A DNA stretch of 64,000 bases from Ottelia alismoides (taxonomy: Eukaryota; Streptophyta; Magnoliopsida; Alismatales; Hydrocharitaceae). How positions within the stretch are numbered: position 1 is the stretch's first letter; the number at the start of each line of letters is the position of its first letter. A program made the position numbers and the translations under genes. Below, in pieces: positions 18,934 to 30,689 of the stretch. The stretch lies in the NCBI GenBank assembly GCA_037367405.1, contig JAZKJV010000386.1, positions 124,001 to 188,000 of the forward strand. The letters run 5' to 3'. The notes below the pieces were generated by a model. That model was not told the origin of the DNA. It saw nothing but the letters and a program-made list of their open reading frames with translations, and made no database searches.

Positions 18934-20990
18934 GATGTGGTCTCTTGACTCACATCTATTGCATCTCACACCTGATTATCACTATTCTTCCGACTTGTAT
19001 AGATCCAGTTGTCCATATCACACTATTCTTTAGTCCTACACCCCTTCGCTCATCTTATGATTGTGCTATACTTAGGGTGTACTTTACCCTTAGTATAGGG
19101 GGGAGTAGGACTCTCGGGTATCCTATTGATTATTTCTACCTCTGTTTTGCTGCCTTTACTAAGGGATATTTCACCCTAAGTATAGGGGAGGTAGACCCTG
19201 TACGTCCTTCCACTCGGATTTCCCTTCATGTACATCTTACTATACATAGGATCACTTGATCCTAAGTATAGGGGGAAACACCGAGTTCTCTTGATTCTAT
19301 TCTTTGATTCGTCTTTGTACATATCCTTCCTTTTCACTTCCCTATACTAAGCACGAGTTATGTCTTCTTCATCGCTCTTGATCACTCTGAGGACATCGTT
19401 CGAGCTAAGTATAGGGGGGTGTATATATTTCATATATACTTCAGCCATAACTCGTACTTTGTGTGAGTGTGTTTATAAATAAAAATGGCTAAAAATCCTA
19501 AAAATTTTAAAAAATCCCTTGTACATAAAATTCTTCTTGCACATACCTATTTATTTATACAAATTATTTTGGTACAAATGATTGTAAAATCTTTTGTGTA
19601 AATAGCTTGTAACTATTTTCATATCAAAATTTATGTATATAATACAAAATTTTTGTAAAATGTTTGAAAAACAAAAAGTTTGCAAAAACCTTGTGTAATT
19701 TTTTGTAAATATTTTGCAAAACTTCACATTCATGCATAGATCCATGTTTTCAAACATTTTTCAAAAATTTTGCACTTGTGTAAATATTTGTAAATTGCAT
19801 CTTTGTAAAATAGCATCTTTGTAAATACTTGCACAGTTTCCCAAATCATAGTTGACATTTAAACTGGCCTAGAATTAAATTGACAAATGGTGCTTGGTTA
19901 AGACCTTAATCCACCTAATAATAAGAGGAACCTTAGCGGGCTTAGGATTAAGACTTTTCAGGTCCATTGGGACTTAATTCTTTGAGTCCACTAGGCTATG
20001 AGCATATGTCATATTGATGAGCCTAAGTAGAACATTTAACAACACACACATGACTCTTAGAGACAATGGCTTTACTTGCACCAGCACTTTACACATAGCT
20101 CTCCACGGATGAGGTGGTGAGGAGGCAGTTTCCTTTGGCTTGGGGTAACATATGAGGGTAGTACTTCTAGGCGGAACCTCTCTTCTTCTTATAGTGAAGG
20201 AAGTGCGTCTCAACTTGGTCTGGTGGTTATGAAGTCTAAAGACAGAAGCTATGGGTTGCAATAAAGCTTCAAAAGAGGGATAGTCTACTGGCTCAAGAGG
20301 AAAAACTCCTTGTATATATGCTGCACCATGTAGATATGTTGTACAGATGCACATAAAAAAAAGGAAAAGGACTAAAAAAAAGTGGTGGGTCGGATTGAAA
20401 ATTTAATAACCCCACCGGAGTGTACATAGTAAAATAAAGCAAAGCTTATATTATACATGACCATTTCATGAAGCTTGCAGCGGGAGACTCAGCTACACTG
20501 GTTAGAGCTCCCAAGGATACATGGCTACAATGGTTATGGTCCATTCTCTTCTTTCCCCTCTTCTTGAGCCGGTTGCACTTGAACTTAGAAGGGAATACCC
20601 TGCTTCTCGAAGAAAGAGTTTCTAGATCGAGGCATTAGAGTTACCGGGTTGAGGGAGGTTGTTTTTTTTGTTACTTCTGAGGTGGGGAGCTACATATCAC
20701 TTACACCGTACAAGGAAAGATTCATGATCATTAGAGTTTGTGTATGTAGACTTGTTCTGATCTGGTTTATTGAGGAGTCTTGACCATAGATTGGTGGAAC
20801 TTAGAGGCTGATAAGTTTTAAGCTTAAGTCCAAATAAGGTTCCGACAAATTAATAATCCAAAGGTCTGACTGAGCTCCATATTTCAATTTAAGGATGGAA
20901 AGTTTAATAATAAACTTTGATTTCTCCTCTTTTTCTTTCTATTTTGCACTTCTTTTTCAAATAAGTGTTTGCTAAGGGACTAGCAAAAGT
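18934..20990 (+). other. Element B 3' noncoding domain
   Basis: This is about 2 kb between the end of pol and the PPT. It contains no sense ORF worth calling and nothing like the env-like ORF found in some Athila elements. It holds the inverted-repeat array (19061-19460), an AT-rich stretch (19460-19850) and a well-conserved block (about 19860-20990) shared with A, C, D and E. An antisense open stretch at 19974-20354 has a close counterpart in E but the changes do not favour synonymous sites, so it is not called as a gene. Confidence 0.8.
19061..19460 (+). repeat. Array of PPT-like hairpins in element B
   Basis: Several inverted repeats have the form tatacttaggg ... ccctaagtata followed at once by a G-run. 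Examples are 19067-19077/19087-19097, then gggggg; 19241-19253/19258-19270, then ggggg (13-bp stem with one mismatch, 4-nt loop); and a looser one at 19156-19183. A wider pair follows: ACGAGTTATG (19353-19362) / CATAACTCGT (19446-19455), enclosing gctaagtatagggggg and a hairpin GTATATAT/ATATATAC (19421-19439). The strings right of each stem resemble the true PPT (aaagtataggggggg). The array is conserved in C, D and E. Confidence 0.75.
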
Positions 20991-21004
20991 AAAGTATAGG
21001 GGGG
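20991..21004 (+). other. Polypurine tract of element B
   Basis: aaagtatagggggg lies immediately before the TG of the 3' LTR, the normal position of the plus-strand primer. The same sequence, with small changes, precedes the 3' LTRs of A, C, D and E. Confidence 0.88.
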
Positions 21005-22478
21005 TGATGAATCCCCATTCATCACTCTTTATTCCTTTATTTGAGCTAGAAACCTTAGCCAAATACCCTGTAAATAGGTGTAAATATCATAAATTGTGAA
21101 AATGCATGCATCTTGCAAATATGCATAATTAGCATGTTTTTGAGTAAAAATAAAGTAATAAAGAGACACAAGAAAAAAGAGGGAAATATTTAGAATAAAT
21201 ATTGAGTGACCTAATCCCAAGGGAGGGCTCAGCATTGGCCTGACCGCAAAAGAATCCAAGTAGAGAGAGAGATAATGTCAATCATGTGTGTACATACTCT
21301 TATGTATTTAAATAAACTTATTTTCCTCAAAATAAAAATTTAAAAGTGTTTCTCATATTTTGTACATACTTGTAAAAAAATAAAACTAAAATAAATGGTA
21401 AAAATTAAAGAAAATAAAAATTAAATAAAAGTCTCTCTCATCAGTGTACATAGACCATGTATATACAATAAAATGCCTATTTATTTTCTCCTTGTAAATA
21501 TTTAATAAATCAAATAAAAAATTATTATATTTTTATACTCCATATTTTATGGTGTAAATAAATAAAATAAAAATCAGAAAAATAAAAACAAAAATAAAAA
21601 TCATTTCCCACCTTGTATATATACCATGTACATATATATAAACCTATTTATTTAACCCATGTAAATGCATCATAAAAATAAAATAAAAATACCCTATTAT
21701 TCCAAATTTTATATTATAAATAAATAAAATATTAATATGGAATAATTGTCGAAAATAAACAATTAAAAATAAAAATAAAAATAAAAAATACATATGTATA
21801 TATACCTATATATAATAATAATATAATGTAAATACGTTATTTATTTTTCAAATAAATAAGTAAAAATCACTAAAAAACACTTTAAAAATAAATAAACATT
21901 TTTCATGTTAAAAAGATTTTAAAATAAATTCATCTACTATTTTTAATTGAATTTCTAAATAATTAATAAATGGAATTATTTCATTGGTCCACGGGCGATT
22001 GTTGACCCCCGGTCAACTCCCCCCCTTGGACCACCAGACGCAGATCATTCGCCCCGACCCGACTTCGACTAATTTTCGTGACTCTATCCAACCTCCATTT
22101 ACTCAAACCCTGGTCTCCATTTGACGTTCACTGATCCGAGACCCTCGCCCGGAGGATTGCCTAGGGATCCGTGCTTCGAGCAACCCTGCCCGACTCCATT
22201 TAGCCGAACCCTTCCCACTATATAGCCTCACCTCCGGCCGTAATTCCACGCCATCTTTGGCTCCACCCTTCCATCCTAGAACCTCCATCACCCTCCTTAG
22301 AGTGACAGCTATCCGAGGGCAGCGTTGCAGCGGGGAGAGAGCGGCCCTGCCACTCATCCGGTGAGCTCCTTCGCCGTGCGCCGCCGTAAGGCGTGCCCAG
22401 CCTCGGACCCCGACGATTCCTTGAGGCGAAGACCCCCTGAGACCCAGCGTCTCATCCACAGTCAACCTCAACCACTAG

Positions 22479-22788
22479 GTATCCTCGATTCCTTCTAGAT
22501 TAGCCTAATTTCTATTTACGCCCATTTGCGCCGCGGACCGTCGCCGGTCGATTCACACCGTCCCCGTCACCCATTCGATCACCCGACCTCCGATTCACAC
22601 TCACGAGACTTCTCCCCACATTCTCCGCACCTCCGATCAACTTGGTTCACCCAGGAACCAAGGCTCGAGTCTCCTCCGCCGCCGCTTCGCTGGAGACCAC
22701 GCTCTGACCCATCTGACCACTCCTTTCACCCCGTGACGGGTCGAGGCACTTTGCGCTCGACCCAGTAGTCTTGTTGTCTGTTTTGTAG
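22479..22788 (+). other. Putative leader intron in the B 3' LTR
   Basis: This is the counterpart of 6310-6616: donor accactag/gtatcc (GT at 22479-22480) and acceptor ctgttttgtag (AG at 22787-22788). The acceptor dinucleotide and pyrimidine tract are kept although tgcag has become tgtag. The loop of the nearby hairpin differs at one base from the 5' LTR copy while the stem is intact. Confidence 0.45.
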
Positions 22789-24340
22789 GTCAAAGAGACC
22801 CATCTGAGTGTCCAACGGTTTGAGCATAGGAGCTTTGCTCCTCCTTCGTCGCCGGAGCTCCCCGGAGCTTCTCGGCCTCATCGGAGGTGCCCATCAGCTG
22901 CTGAAGAGTCCAAGCTTCATTTCGCCGATATCAACAGCGTCTGAGGACCCTTCCACCATGCGTATCGATACGGTGAAGTTCGTCGACGAGTTGTTCTTAG
23001 AGGAGGTCCAACTACCGTCCGATCAGCCCCTCCGCTCCAGTTCTGATCCGGACCGTCCGTTCACGCGAGATCTACACCATTAGATCCATCGGGGCTTCGA
23101 TCTGGACCGATCATTGGCGAAGATGCGTCCTATGTTCTCAGCCATCGAATCTCCATGTGGCGCTTCCTCGTCCATCCGATCATAATAAAGGGGTAATTTC
23201 CCTTAGGCCCCTATCCTTTTGTTATTTCCATTCAGTCCTGTAAATATTTTAGTACGTTGTTTTTATTTTGGAACATTTGCAGTTAGGACCCTAGATTTAT
23301 TTTATTTACAATTTAGTCCTTGTTTATGTGACCCACGTGCATCGACACGTGAGGATTTGGAATATTTGCACTTTTAGTCATGTGTTTCCTGTTTGTTATT
23401 GATTGAATCTTTTTAAATGGGAATTACATTTATGCCCCTCCGTATCTGAGACACGTGCTACGTGCGTGTTTTTGTGGGCTTTTTGCATTCCAAGCCCTGG
23501 ACTTTCTTTCTTTGTTATTATTTAGTCCTGGAAGTATGTTTCTTTGCATTTAGGTCCCTACTTGCTGTGTGCCTTGTTTTCATTGAATAAAATACCAAAT
23601 CAAATCCAAATTAGGTGAAATTTGGATACGTGGCTCCTGCCACTGTGTAAAAAGTTCCCTAAATTCTTGGGACATTTTTTACGCTTTCTACTATTTTTAA
23701 AAATAAAAATACGCATTTTTGTTATTGTTTGAAAAAGAAAATCAATAAAAAATATTAAAACTTCTGTCAAAATTCTAAAAAAATTAGTGTTAGTTACTTT
23801 TAGTGTCTTTTAACTTTTACCCAATTTTGAGATTATTTGGATGTATAAAACCCTTAAAAATTGCAAAACCCTAAAAAACTTATAAAAATCAGTAAAAATT
23901 CTATAAATATCAAAAAAATACAAGCTCTTTTTCTTTAATTTAGTTTTTATATATATTCTTCAAAAAAATTGCCTCAAGAGTTTTATAGATCAATTTTGTG
24001 TTTTTAATTGATCTTTCAAGTCTGGCTGCACAGTAACCCATATTTTTCCTCTTCCGTGATTTTTAGAAAATCAAATTAAAAATTGAAAAATTCTGAAAAA
24101 AATCACCAAAAACACTTCCAAATATTAGAAAGACAAAAATAATTTTATGTGAATTTTTTGTGCATTTTTAGGTGTTGTAATAAATTGTTGAGCTTGCTTA
24201 TTTTCCCATTTTCTTATAAAATAAAAAACACAAAAAAATTTTAAATGAATTAAAATCCACCAAAAATATTTTCTCCTTTGTTTTTCGATTTTTGACTACT
24301 TCGTAGGCCGTAAGGCCATCCCGTGCTCCTTGAGTTCGAC

Positions 24341-24366
24341 CCTGGTCGCTATACCAGGTTAATAAA
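24341..24366 (+). terminator. Putative LTR poly(A) signal with hairpin (B 3' LTR)
   Basis: The stem CCTGG (24341-24345) / CCAGG (24354-24358) is followed by AATAAA (24361-24366). In a 3' LTR this is where transcripts would be cleaved. It matches the sites in A, the B 5' LTR and E. Confidence 0.5.
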
Positions 24367-24520
24367 AATAACGAGGACCGCTATCTTATTTTCATTGTTT
24401 TATCTCTTTGTTTGTTGGTTCTAGATTTTCTTGATCAACCGATTTTCGAGTGATTGAGGTCGCAACGACCTGAGTTATTTATCTCCCTTAGTTGCTCGTT
24501 TGATTTTTTTTCTGCCGTCA

Positions 24521-26025
24521 ATCCTCAATCTAACTCTTTAGATATTCATCCAAGCACCAACCTCTATGAGTCAACAATTGAATCAACAACTGTATGATCA
24601 TTAAGATGGACATGGTACATAACCCTAATTGTACTAAGGGACTTGTTATACACATTAATTATTCTTCATTTCAAATCAGGAAATGATATTTGCAATAACA
24701 TTTATTGCATAATGGCTCAATGCGGTCTTGCATGTCCAATAATATCCTACTAGTCCAAAGAGTCATTAATGGGCTAATATTTAAATCCACACTCATGTGA
24801 CAATTATACACTATTTCGAAAAATAGCTAGGTAAGCTGATCAGTCACTCTATTCCCAAGAGACTATGCCAAGTCCTTTACGACACTTACATATCTCCTAG
24901 TAACAATGCTCACATCCAATACAAATGTTCCATCTTATGCAACCGATACTCAATATTCTCAGTTATAGTGTCCCTGACACTACATCTCAATCATTATTAT
25001 AGCCAATATTTTCATTATCCTTATCAAAATACCCTTATTCCTGGAGATCTCTATCTCTTAAGGTATCTATAGTTAAGACCTTTTAGATTACTATCTATAA
25101 ATTCTTAAGTTCTTTAAGATAAGACATTGAGATCACTATCTCAAAAAGTCTTGTCATCTTTGAAGATATTGTTATTATTGCAATCAAGTGTTTTATCTCC
25201 ATAGTAGGGTTTGCAATAGTTTACTACTCCCACTACATGCTAGACATCTGGATTTTGTACATATCTAGAATACACCGAGCTTCCAAAAGCGGATGCACTA
25301 GGGCATGTAGCTTTGGTATTCACATCCTCTACCTTTTGGGATGCCATCCCTTTAGATAGGTTAGTACCATATCTTAAGGGAAAGAAGTCTTTCCTGGAAA
25401 TTTCCAGAAAATGGAATATGTCCAAGATGTACCACTAATGTGATGGTCCCAATACCGTTTTTTCTTTGTTTCTGAACAATCTCATAATTAAGATGTAAGA
25501 GGTATCGTTGATATCATATCTCAAGGTATGGAATATCCAGACTATAAAACACTCATTATCATCCTTATGTCATTCCAAATGATTAGGATATCATCAACAT
25601 TTAACAAAACACAATGGCACACCCACTAAGATTCACACGGTTCATCGAAATTCTGTCTGAAATCATAACATTTATAATTTCATCAAATTCAATGTTTCAA
25701 CTGCAATAAGATTATTTAAGTCCATAGATGGAGTTCTTCAGCTTGTACACCTTGCTTTCCTCAACTATGAAGCCCTGGGGCTACTTCATATGAATATTCC
25801 CGGAGAGGTATTCATAGATGAATGCAATCTTGACTGAAATCTTAAAGATGTTATAATCAAGTTGTGTAGATATAGTTAGCAATATTCTGATGGGTTTAAG
25901 CATGGTCATTGAAGAGTAAGTGTCATCTCAAGTGATGTCTTCTCTTCGGTGTGTAGCTCATGGATACGAGCCATGCTTTAAAGGTCTCTACCTTCTCATC
26001 AGGTCTCCTCTTTCTCTTGAAGATC
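24521..26025 (-). mobile_element. Ty1/copia element remnant: LTR start, then RNase H/RT region
   Basis: 24521-24741 is the reverse of the first part of the copia LTR (compare 16209-16440), with the LTR edge near gtccaata. The internal part follows on the minus strand. 25240-25425 has the copia RT end pattern (SAFGSSVYSRYVQNPDV, after SRKDFFPLRYG and LSKGMASQ). Around 25700-25860 the pattern APGLH...KVYKLK fits the middle of RT, and about 25960-26025 reads into the RT start (a broken FKAWLV). Many stops and slips are present. The element ends abruptly at about 26025 against the LTR of C, without gag, protease, integrase or a second LTR, so it is truncated. Left-hand LTR pieces lie at 4089-4846. 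Confidence 0.8.
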
Positions 26026-26501
26026 AAATATTTTCTCTAGATTTTTCTGAGCATTTTTTATATAATTGAAAAATACAAAAAGAGTTTGGTTTGCGTAGTT
26101 CTAATCTTGTGCATATTGTTCATTTTTTGAAATTAAAAAAATTGCAAAATTAAAATTACTAAAAATTTGAAATCAGAAAATAAAAAAAGAAATAAAAAAT
26201 TTTTTTAAAAAAATTAAAAAGAGAGAAATTCCACAAAAACTGAGGATAGTTTGCTTTTTAGATTCCTGCCTTTTCTCTTAATTGATTTTCATATGGAATT
26301 GTAGCCTCCCTAAGTTCGATCCTGTCCGCTATATAGGTAAATAAGTAGAAAAAATTTCTCTTGCGTCATTATTAACTTTTAGTTAATTTTACAACTTAAG
26401 AGGAAATCAATAATAAATTTGTTTGTCTACTGACGCTTGATTGGGTTGCAACGACTTGTTCATAATTCAAATATTCAAAACCCCAAAAAAGCGAGGCAAC
26501 A
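26026..26501 (+). mobile_element. Element C 5' LTR, truncated to its 3' end
   Basis: It matches about 39773-40248, the end of the C 3' LTR, block by block (ttttctctagatttttc, gtgcatattgttcatt, tttgcaacttgagaggaa-like, ccccaaaaaagcgagg). Only about 475 bp remain of some 3.5 kb. The left border with the copia remnant shares a few bases (aaata), so a deletion joining two unrelated sequences is likely. The right end, gcaaca, is followed by a degenerate PBS. Confidence 0.85.
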
Positions 26502-26504
26502 AAA

Positions 26505-26521
26505 TGGGCCATTGCTAGGGA
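26505..26521 (+). other. Degenerate primer binding site of element C
   Basis: tgggccattgctaggga is a decayed version of the tRNA-Asp-type PBS seen intact in B (8346-8363), in the same place relative to the LTR. Several substitutions and one missing base make it probably inactive. Confidence 0.7.
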
Positions 26522-27927
26522 GGCATGGCGAGGGGAGTTAGGTTCCTCTTGACCTGCTATTCTTGGTTGTAAATATCTGTTTACATTTTGCCATTCATTC
26601 CATTGTTTATATCCACTGCATTCATTTCATTATTTGCGCTCATATTTTTATAAGTGTGTTTCTTACACATTCTCTCTTTTCTTTTTCTTGCGAGGGCCCA
26701 TGGAGAAGGAGGAAATCCTAGCAGAGCCAAAACACCCAAGCGAAGCGGGGGCGGCTTGATTCATCTCGAAGCCGCAAGAGAGCGTAGGAGGAGGATGAAG
26801 GAGATTTTGAGAGAGACCATCATTTGGAGCATAAATAGTTTTCTCATTTATTAGCATTTGAACACTAGTAAGAAAGGACATTCATTTATTGTTGGGTCTG
26901 TTTCACCAAGTGCCAGTGCACTTTGGAGGACCTCACCGGATTTGTTTTCATTGCCTTTATTTTCTTTATTTCATGCATATTTCGTGAGCTACCTCTTGAT
27001 TGATTTAATTAATTTGTTTGAGCCAGGTAATTAATCAAATCTAAACATCCTAAACAAGAACTTCTGTACCTACAGAGTAGAGAGTAATTTAGACTTAGTC
27101 AAACTAACTTGTTCTTGCCGGTTAATAGAAGCTATCATCTAGGATGGTTCATTTGCATCATATAAGATAGTTTACTTTTTCTGTATTTAAATTCTAAGCG
27201 GATCATTTTACATGTAGAGTTCTGGCGACAAGGTATGCATCTATAACCCCTCCATGCATCATTGTTTTAATCATGTATTAGCATTTTCGATCTCCTTCCT
27301 CATTTTCACTTACATAAGTTAAAAGGGAAATTGGACACTCGGTAGGCGATTCTTTGAAAATATTTTAACCAAGTGACAACTTCCTAAGATACGGGACAGC
27401 TAAAGAAAACTCGACCCTAAAATAAATACTAGGAAAAATCATTGTTTTGAGCAGAGTAAACCCCTCATTGCTTGGTTTGTATGTAGCGAGAGAGCGACCC
27501 ATACACTAAGACAGAACCACGCCCGATCTCTTTTCAGACTACTATCTTGGGTTAATCTTTCTCCAATGAGGATCTCTCTAGTAGCTGGTAAAGCCTCCAC
27601 GATGTTCTTAACAGATTGAATTGATCGGGTAGTCAGAAAACGATCCACAATTCATACTGGCTTGGAAAGATCTTACTTTGGGATTAGGCCAGTCTCCATA
27701 GAGCATTGGGTTCCTAACATCTCACTTTAACCGCTCTGATAGATTGTATTATCACTAAACTCTAAAATTTATAAGATAATTGACCAAACCTTCATGTCTT
27801 CACATTGAGTTGAGTTGGTGAACAAGGGGATTTGTATTGTGTTTGATTGCTAGTGATAAAGATCCTTCTGCGTAATATGCGCCTTCATTCACTTTCACTC
27901 TTGCATTGACCATCGTGTTCTCGCATC
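26522..27927 (+). other. Element C untranslated leader
   Basis: This corresponds to the leader of B: a purine-rich stretch with gaagccgcaagagagcg (26750-26800), the stem-loop at 26893-26932, and the block ccccctcattg-like / gagagagcgaccc (27440-27560). There is no convincing ORF; 26654-26854 is open but overlaps structured leader sequence and is not conserved as a protein in B. Similar order in B, C and E suggests conserved RNA signals. Confidence 0.65.
26893..26932 (+). ncRNA. Conserved leader stem-loop of element C
   Basis: CCAAGTGC (26906-26913), loop CAGT (26914-26917) and GCACTTTGG (26918-26926, one extra T) are framed by gggtctgttt and ggacctcaccg as in B. Compared with B, stem positions 3, 6 and 7 differ on both arms and still pair. 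Outer pairs are partly lost. Confidence 0.6.
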
Positions 27928-30340
27928 TTGCCTATTGATTTCGAAGATGTCGGACCGATGTGTTTCTTGTTCGAACTTTGTGAACTCATTCTACACTCTG
28001 AGTCTTTCATTTTCTATTTAGGAGATTCACTTAACAAATATTCCTCTTTCTCCACTTCACCGTTCACAACGTCCTTGAATCTAATATTTGAGATTGGCTT
28101 TAATATCGAATTAATATATGAGACTCCATCAATTCTGAGCACTAACCAAGGGGCATGCACATTTTCAGAGTCAGACGTCAGACACTTAATGCCACCAAAT
28201 GGAAAGGGAACCATGTCGGAGCAGAGCGAGATCAACAGTACTATATTAGCCTCCATTCAGTCAATTCAAGCCCAGTAAACGGAGCAGGCCAATTTCTAGA
28301 CTACATTAAGAGATATGATTCTCGAGATGAGACAAGAAAGAGAAGACAAGAGAGAGGGGGATAACAGAAACCCTGGAGGTGGGAATGGGAGAGAAGAACC
28401 TCATATGGAACCTGAGGCTATGCCTACATTAAAGGATGCTTATAATCCAGGAGCAAGACAAACAAATTCTTGGATATAAATCCCTACGGTTCATGTGCAT
28501 TTTGAGATTAAGCCTACTATATTACCTCTTCTCCCAATATTCCATGGAAATATCAATGAAGAACCTTATATACACCTCCTGCATTTTGATCGCATTTGTG
28601 GAACAATACACTACCCAAATATCCCATTAGTGGTAATGTAGATGGCCTCCTTTCCATTCAGTGTGATGGGCAAAGCTTTGTATTGGTTAAATCACTTTGA
28701 AAAGGTTGTCACTACTTGGGAAGAGTTGAGGTCTGCATTTCTGAACAAGTATTATCCACTTGGGTGACTCAACCAAATATGATCCTTGATTGCTAATTTT
28801 TCCCATATGCCTCAAGAGCCTATTCATGAGACGTGGGAAAGATTCAAAGATCCGACGGAAAAATCCCCCATCATGACGTACCAAAGACCAACCTTGTACA
28901 AATTTGTTTTGGGGATATAAGCATTGAGAACCAGAAGCCGGTAGATGCCACTTGTGGGGGGATCCACATCAACAAGGACGAGAATGTCCTTTATCAAAAT
29001 TTTGAGGAGATGGCAGAGAGTTTAGCAGATCTTTCTTCTTTACGTGCTTTTCAGAAGCACCCAGTCACCACCCCTGCAGTACCCAACAAGGACGTCAACA
29101 TGACGGCATCACAAGAAGTGAGGGTGGATAGTTCTGATCTGACCATTATTGGGAATCATCTATCCAAAGTAGACATTATTGAGAAACGATCCAAAGAGCT
29201 TGAGAAGATTCAAGTGATTGAGCAGAGGACAAAGAACCTGGATAAGCTGGATGAGATAACAAAGCACCTGCAGCTTCTTGTGAGTAAGATCAGTGCAATT
29301 CATAGTATGAGTGCAGCAACCGATACCTCTACTAGGGAGTAGACTTCTTCCACCCAGCAGAGTAGCGGGGGACCATCCACAGTTCAACATGTCTACTATG
29401 TGCAGACACTTGATCAGATTCAGCAGCTTGCACATCAGATAGTTCCATACCAGTAGGAAGTAGCCTACATTCCTGAGCAGTAGTCTCCACCTCCACCTGT
29501 CATTCAGGAGGTGAACGGTATCTGGTTCGACCGTGAGCGAAACCAACCCCATCTGTCAAGGCAAGGCCAATTGGGTTCACAGCAGGGTCAGAGACCCACC
29601 CACCAGCTTCTGGGAGGTGAACAACATCAGTACCAGCACCAGCAATTCCAGCATCAGTTTCAGTCTCCACCACAGTTCCAAAAATGGAGACAAGACCAGC
29701 CACAACGACAGTCTATGTATTTTCCACATCCTAAGGAGCAGCAGACTGCATACTATGGACAATATCCTCCCTCTCCTCCTCCTCATTATCAGAATCCGTA
29801 TGGTTACCAACAGCCTCCGTACTATTAGTCTCAACAACAACCAGCCAATGAGCAACCCGAGGCCCCTTTAGTTAACCCAGCACTAAACCAACTTGCATTG
29901 CTCACGAAGAACATGAATGAACTCGGCGGATCGATGACCAGACCACCACCAAGACACTGATTCTAGCACAGGTCGAAGCCAATCCCAATAATTTCAATCG
30001 CAAGGAAAAGGTAGACAATAGCCCACCCATCCCCGATATAGGTATGTCCCTGATTTTACATGCTGATGCCATTCATCTTAGGAGCCATAGGAGTTTGCAG
30101 CCTTCTACACACCAGTTGGGGTTGGGAGATCAAACTACTGAGAGAGCATCATCTTCTACGTCATCTCCTTCACCAGTAGTCGAGAGGACCAATGTAGCAT
30201 CACCCAAGTCTAGTGTTTCAGCGCCTTCACCACCATCTTTACCAGGCAAATGTAGATCACCATTAGCAAGGGAGAATATACCAGTCGCAGATTCTTCCTC
30301 TTCGCCAACAGATAGATTATGTTTTCCCTCCACCTGATTT
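27928..30340 (+). pseudogene. gag: Athila-type gag of element C, broken
   Basis: The N-terminal open part (27928-28278) ends in EINSTILASIQSIQAQ, matching AINTTMLASLETMQRQ of B. The capsid-like core follows at about 28530-28870 (EEPYIHLLHFDRICGTI, FPFSVMGKALYWLNHFE, LNKYYPLG), with several stops. A long open stretch at 28833-29342 contains a probable coiled coil (SKELEKIQVIEQRTKNLDKL). From 29500 comes a Gln-, Pro- and Tyr-rich tail, then a Ser/Pro-rich region (30044-30337). Stops at CAG-like positions are frequent, for example before QQQPANEQ at about 29828. No CCHC motif was seen. It is not functional. Confidence 0.85.
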
Positions 30341-30689
30341 GGACAACACTGTAGATACTGATTCTGGTTGTCCTTTTGTACATGAGGATTCCTCTTTGAA
30401 TAACGGAAATAAACGTTAGCATGTTTATTCTTATTCAATGCCATTTTCTTCTGCTCTCAAATCTAAAAAACATCAAAAATTAAAAACAACCTTATCTTAT
30501 CCTAAAGTGGTTGAGATCTTACCGAACATCTTTTTAAAGATGCAACTCCTTAAGGTCATGGAATACATGTCTACAGTAAAAAAGGGAATGAAATAATCAT
30601 GTACACAAAAGCGTCAACCAAGGAAGAACATACGAAAAGAAATAGAGAAACACATCCTGACCATGGCCACAGTTCATGCCATCGGTAAC

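Larger units (their letters stand above)
4847..24520 (+). mobile_element. Element B: Athila-like Ty3 retrotransposon, both LTRs present
   Basis: The order is 5' LTR (4847-8344), PBS, leader, gag, PR, acidic linker, RT, RNase H, INT, 3' noncoding domain, PPT and 3' LTR (21005-24520). The flanking 5-mers gtcct (4842-4846) and atcct (24521-24525) are a target-site duplication with one change, and removing B rejoins the minus-strand copia LTR (compare 16400-16440). The first 250 nt of the two LTRs differ at about 12 positions by eye, so the insertion is not recent. The internal region is enlarged by a 2.5-kb solo LTR at 16209-18709. RT, PBS type and gag pattern all fit the Athila clade. No env-like ORF was found between INT and the 3' LTR. 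Confidence 0.93.
21005..24520 (+). repeat. Element B 3' LTR (3516 bp)
   Basis: It runs from tgatgaatcc to tctgccgtca. It is collinear with the 5' LTR, with scattered substitutions and small indels. It carries the same signals: W-box inverted repeat (22001-22017), TATA-like ctatatag (about 22218), putative intron 22479-22788 with hairpin GGGTCGAG (22738-22745) / CTCGACCC (22756-22763), paired G-boxes (23334, 23346), and CCTGG/CCAGG plus AATAAA (24341-24366). The right target-site copy atcct follows. Confidence 0.93.

Noticed and set aside
19974..20354. Antisense ORF in the 3' domain of B, similar to a plus-strand open stretch in E (50222-50557)
   Set aside because: The two are similar, but of about 16 base differences in the compared part only two or three are synonymous, so there is no sign of selection on the protein. 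In C it is broken by a frame change and stops. Antisense extra ORFs are known in related Ty3 elements, so it deserves a look in a larger set.
18934..21004. Env-like gene between integrase and 3' LTR
   Set aside because: Some Athila elements carry one, but no sense ORF with membrane segments or signal peptide is present here in B, C, D or E.
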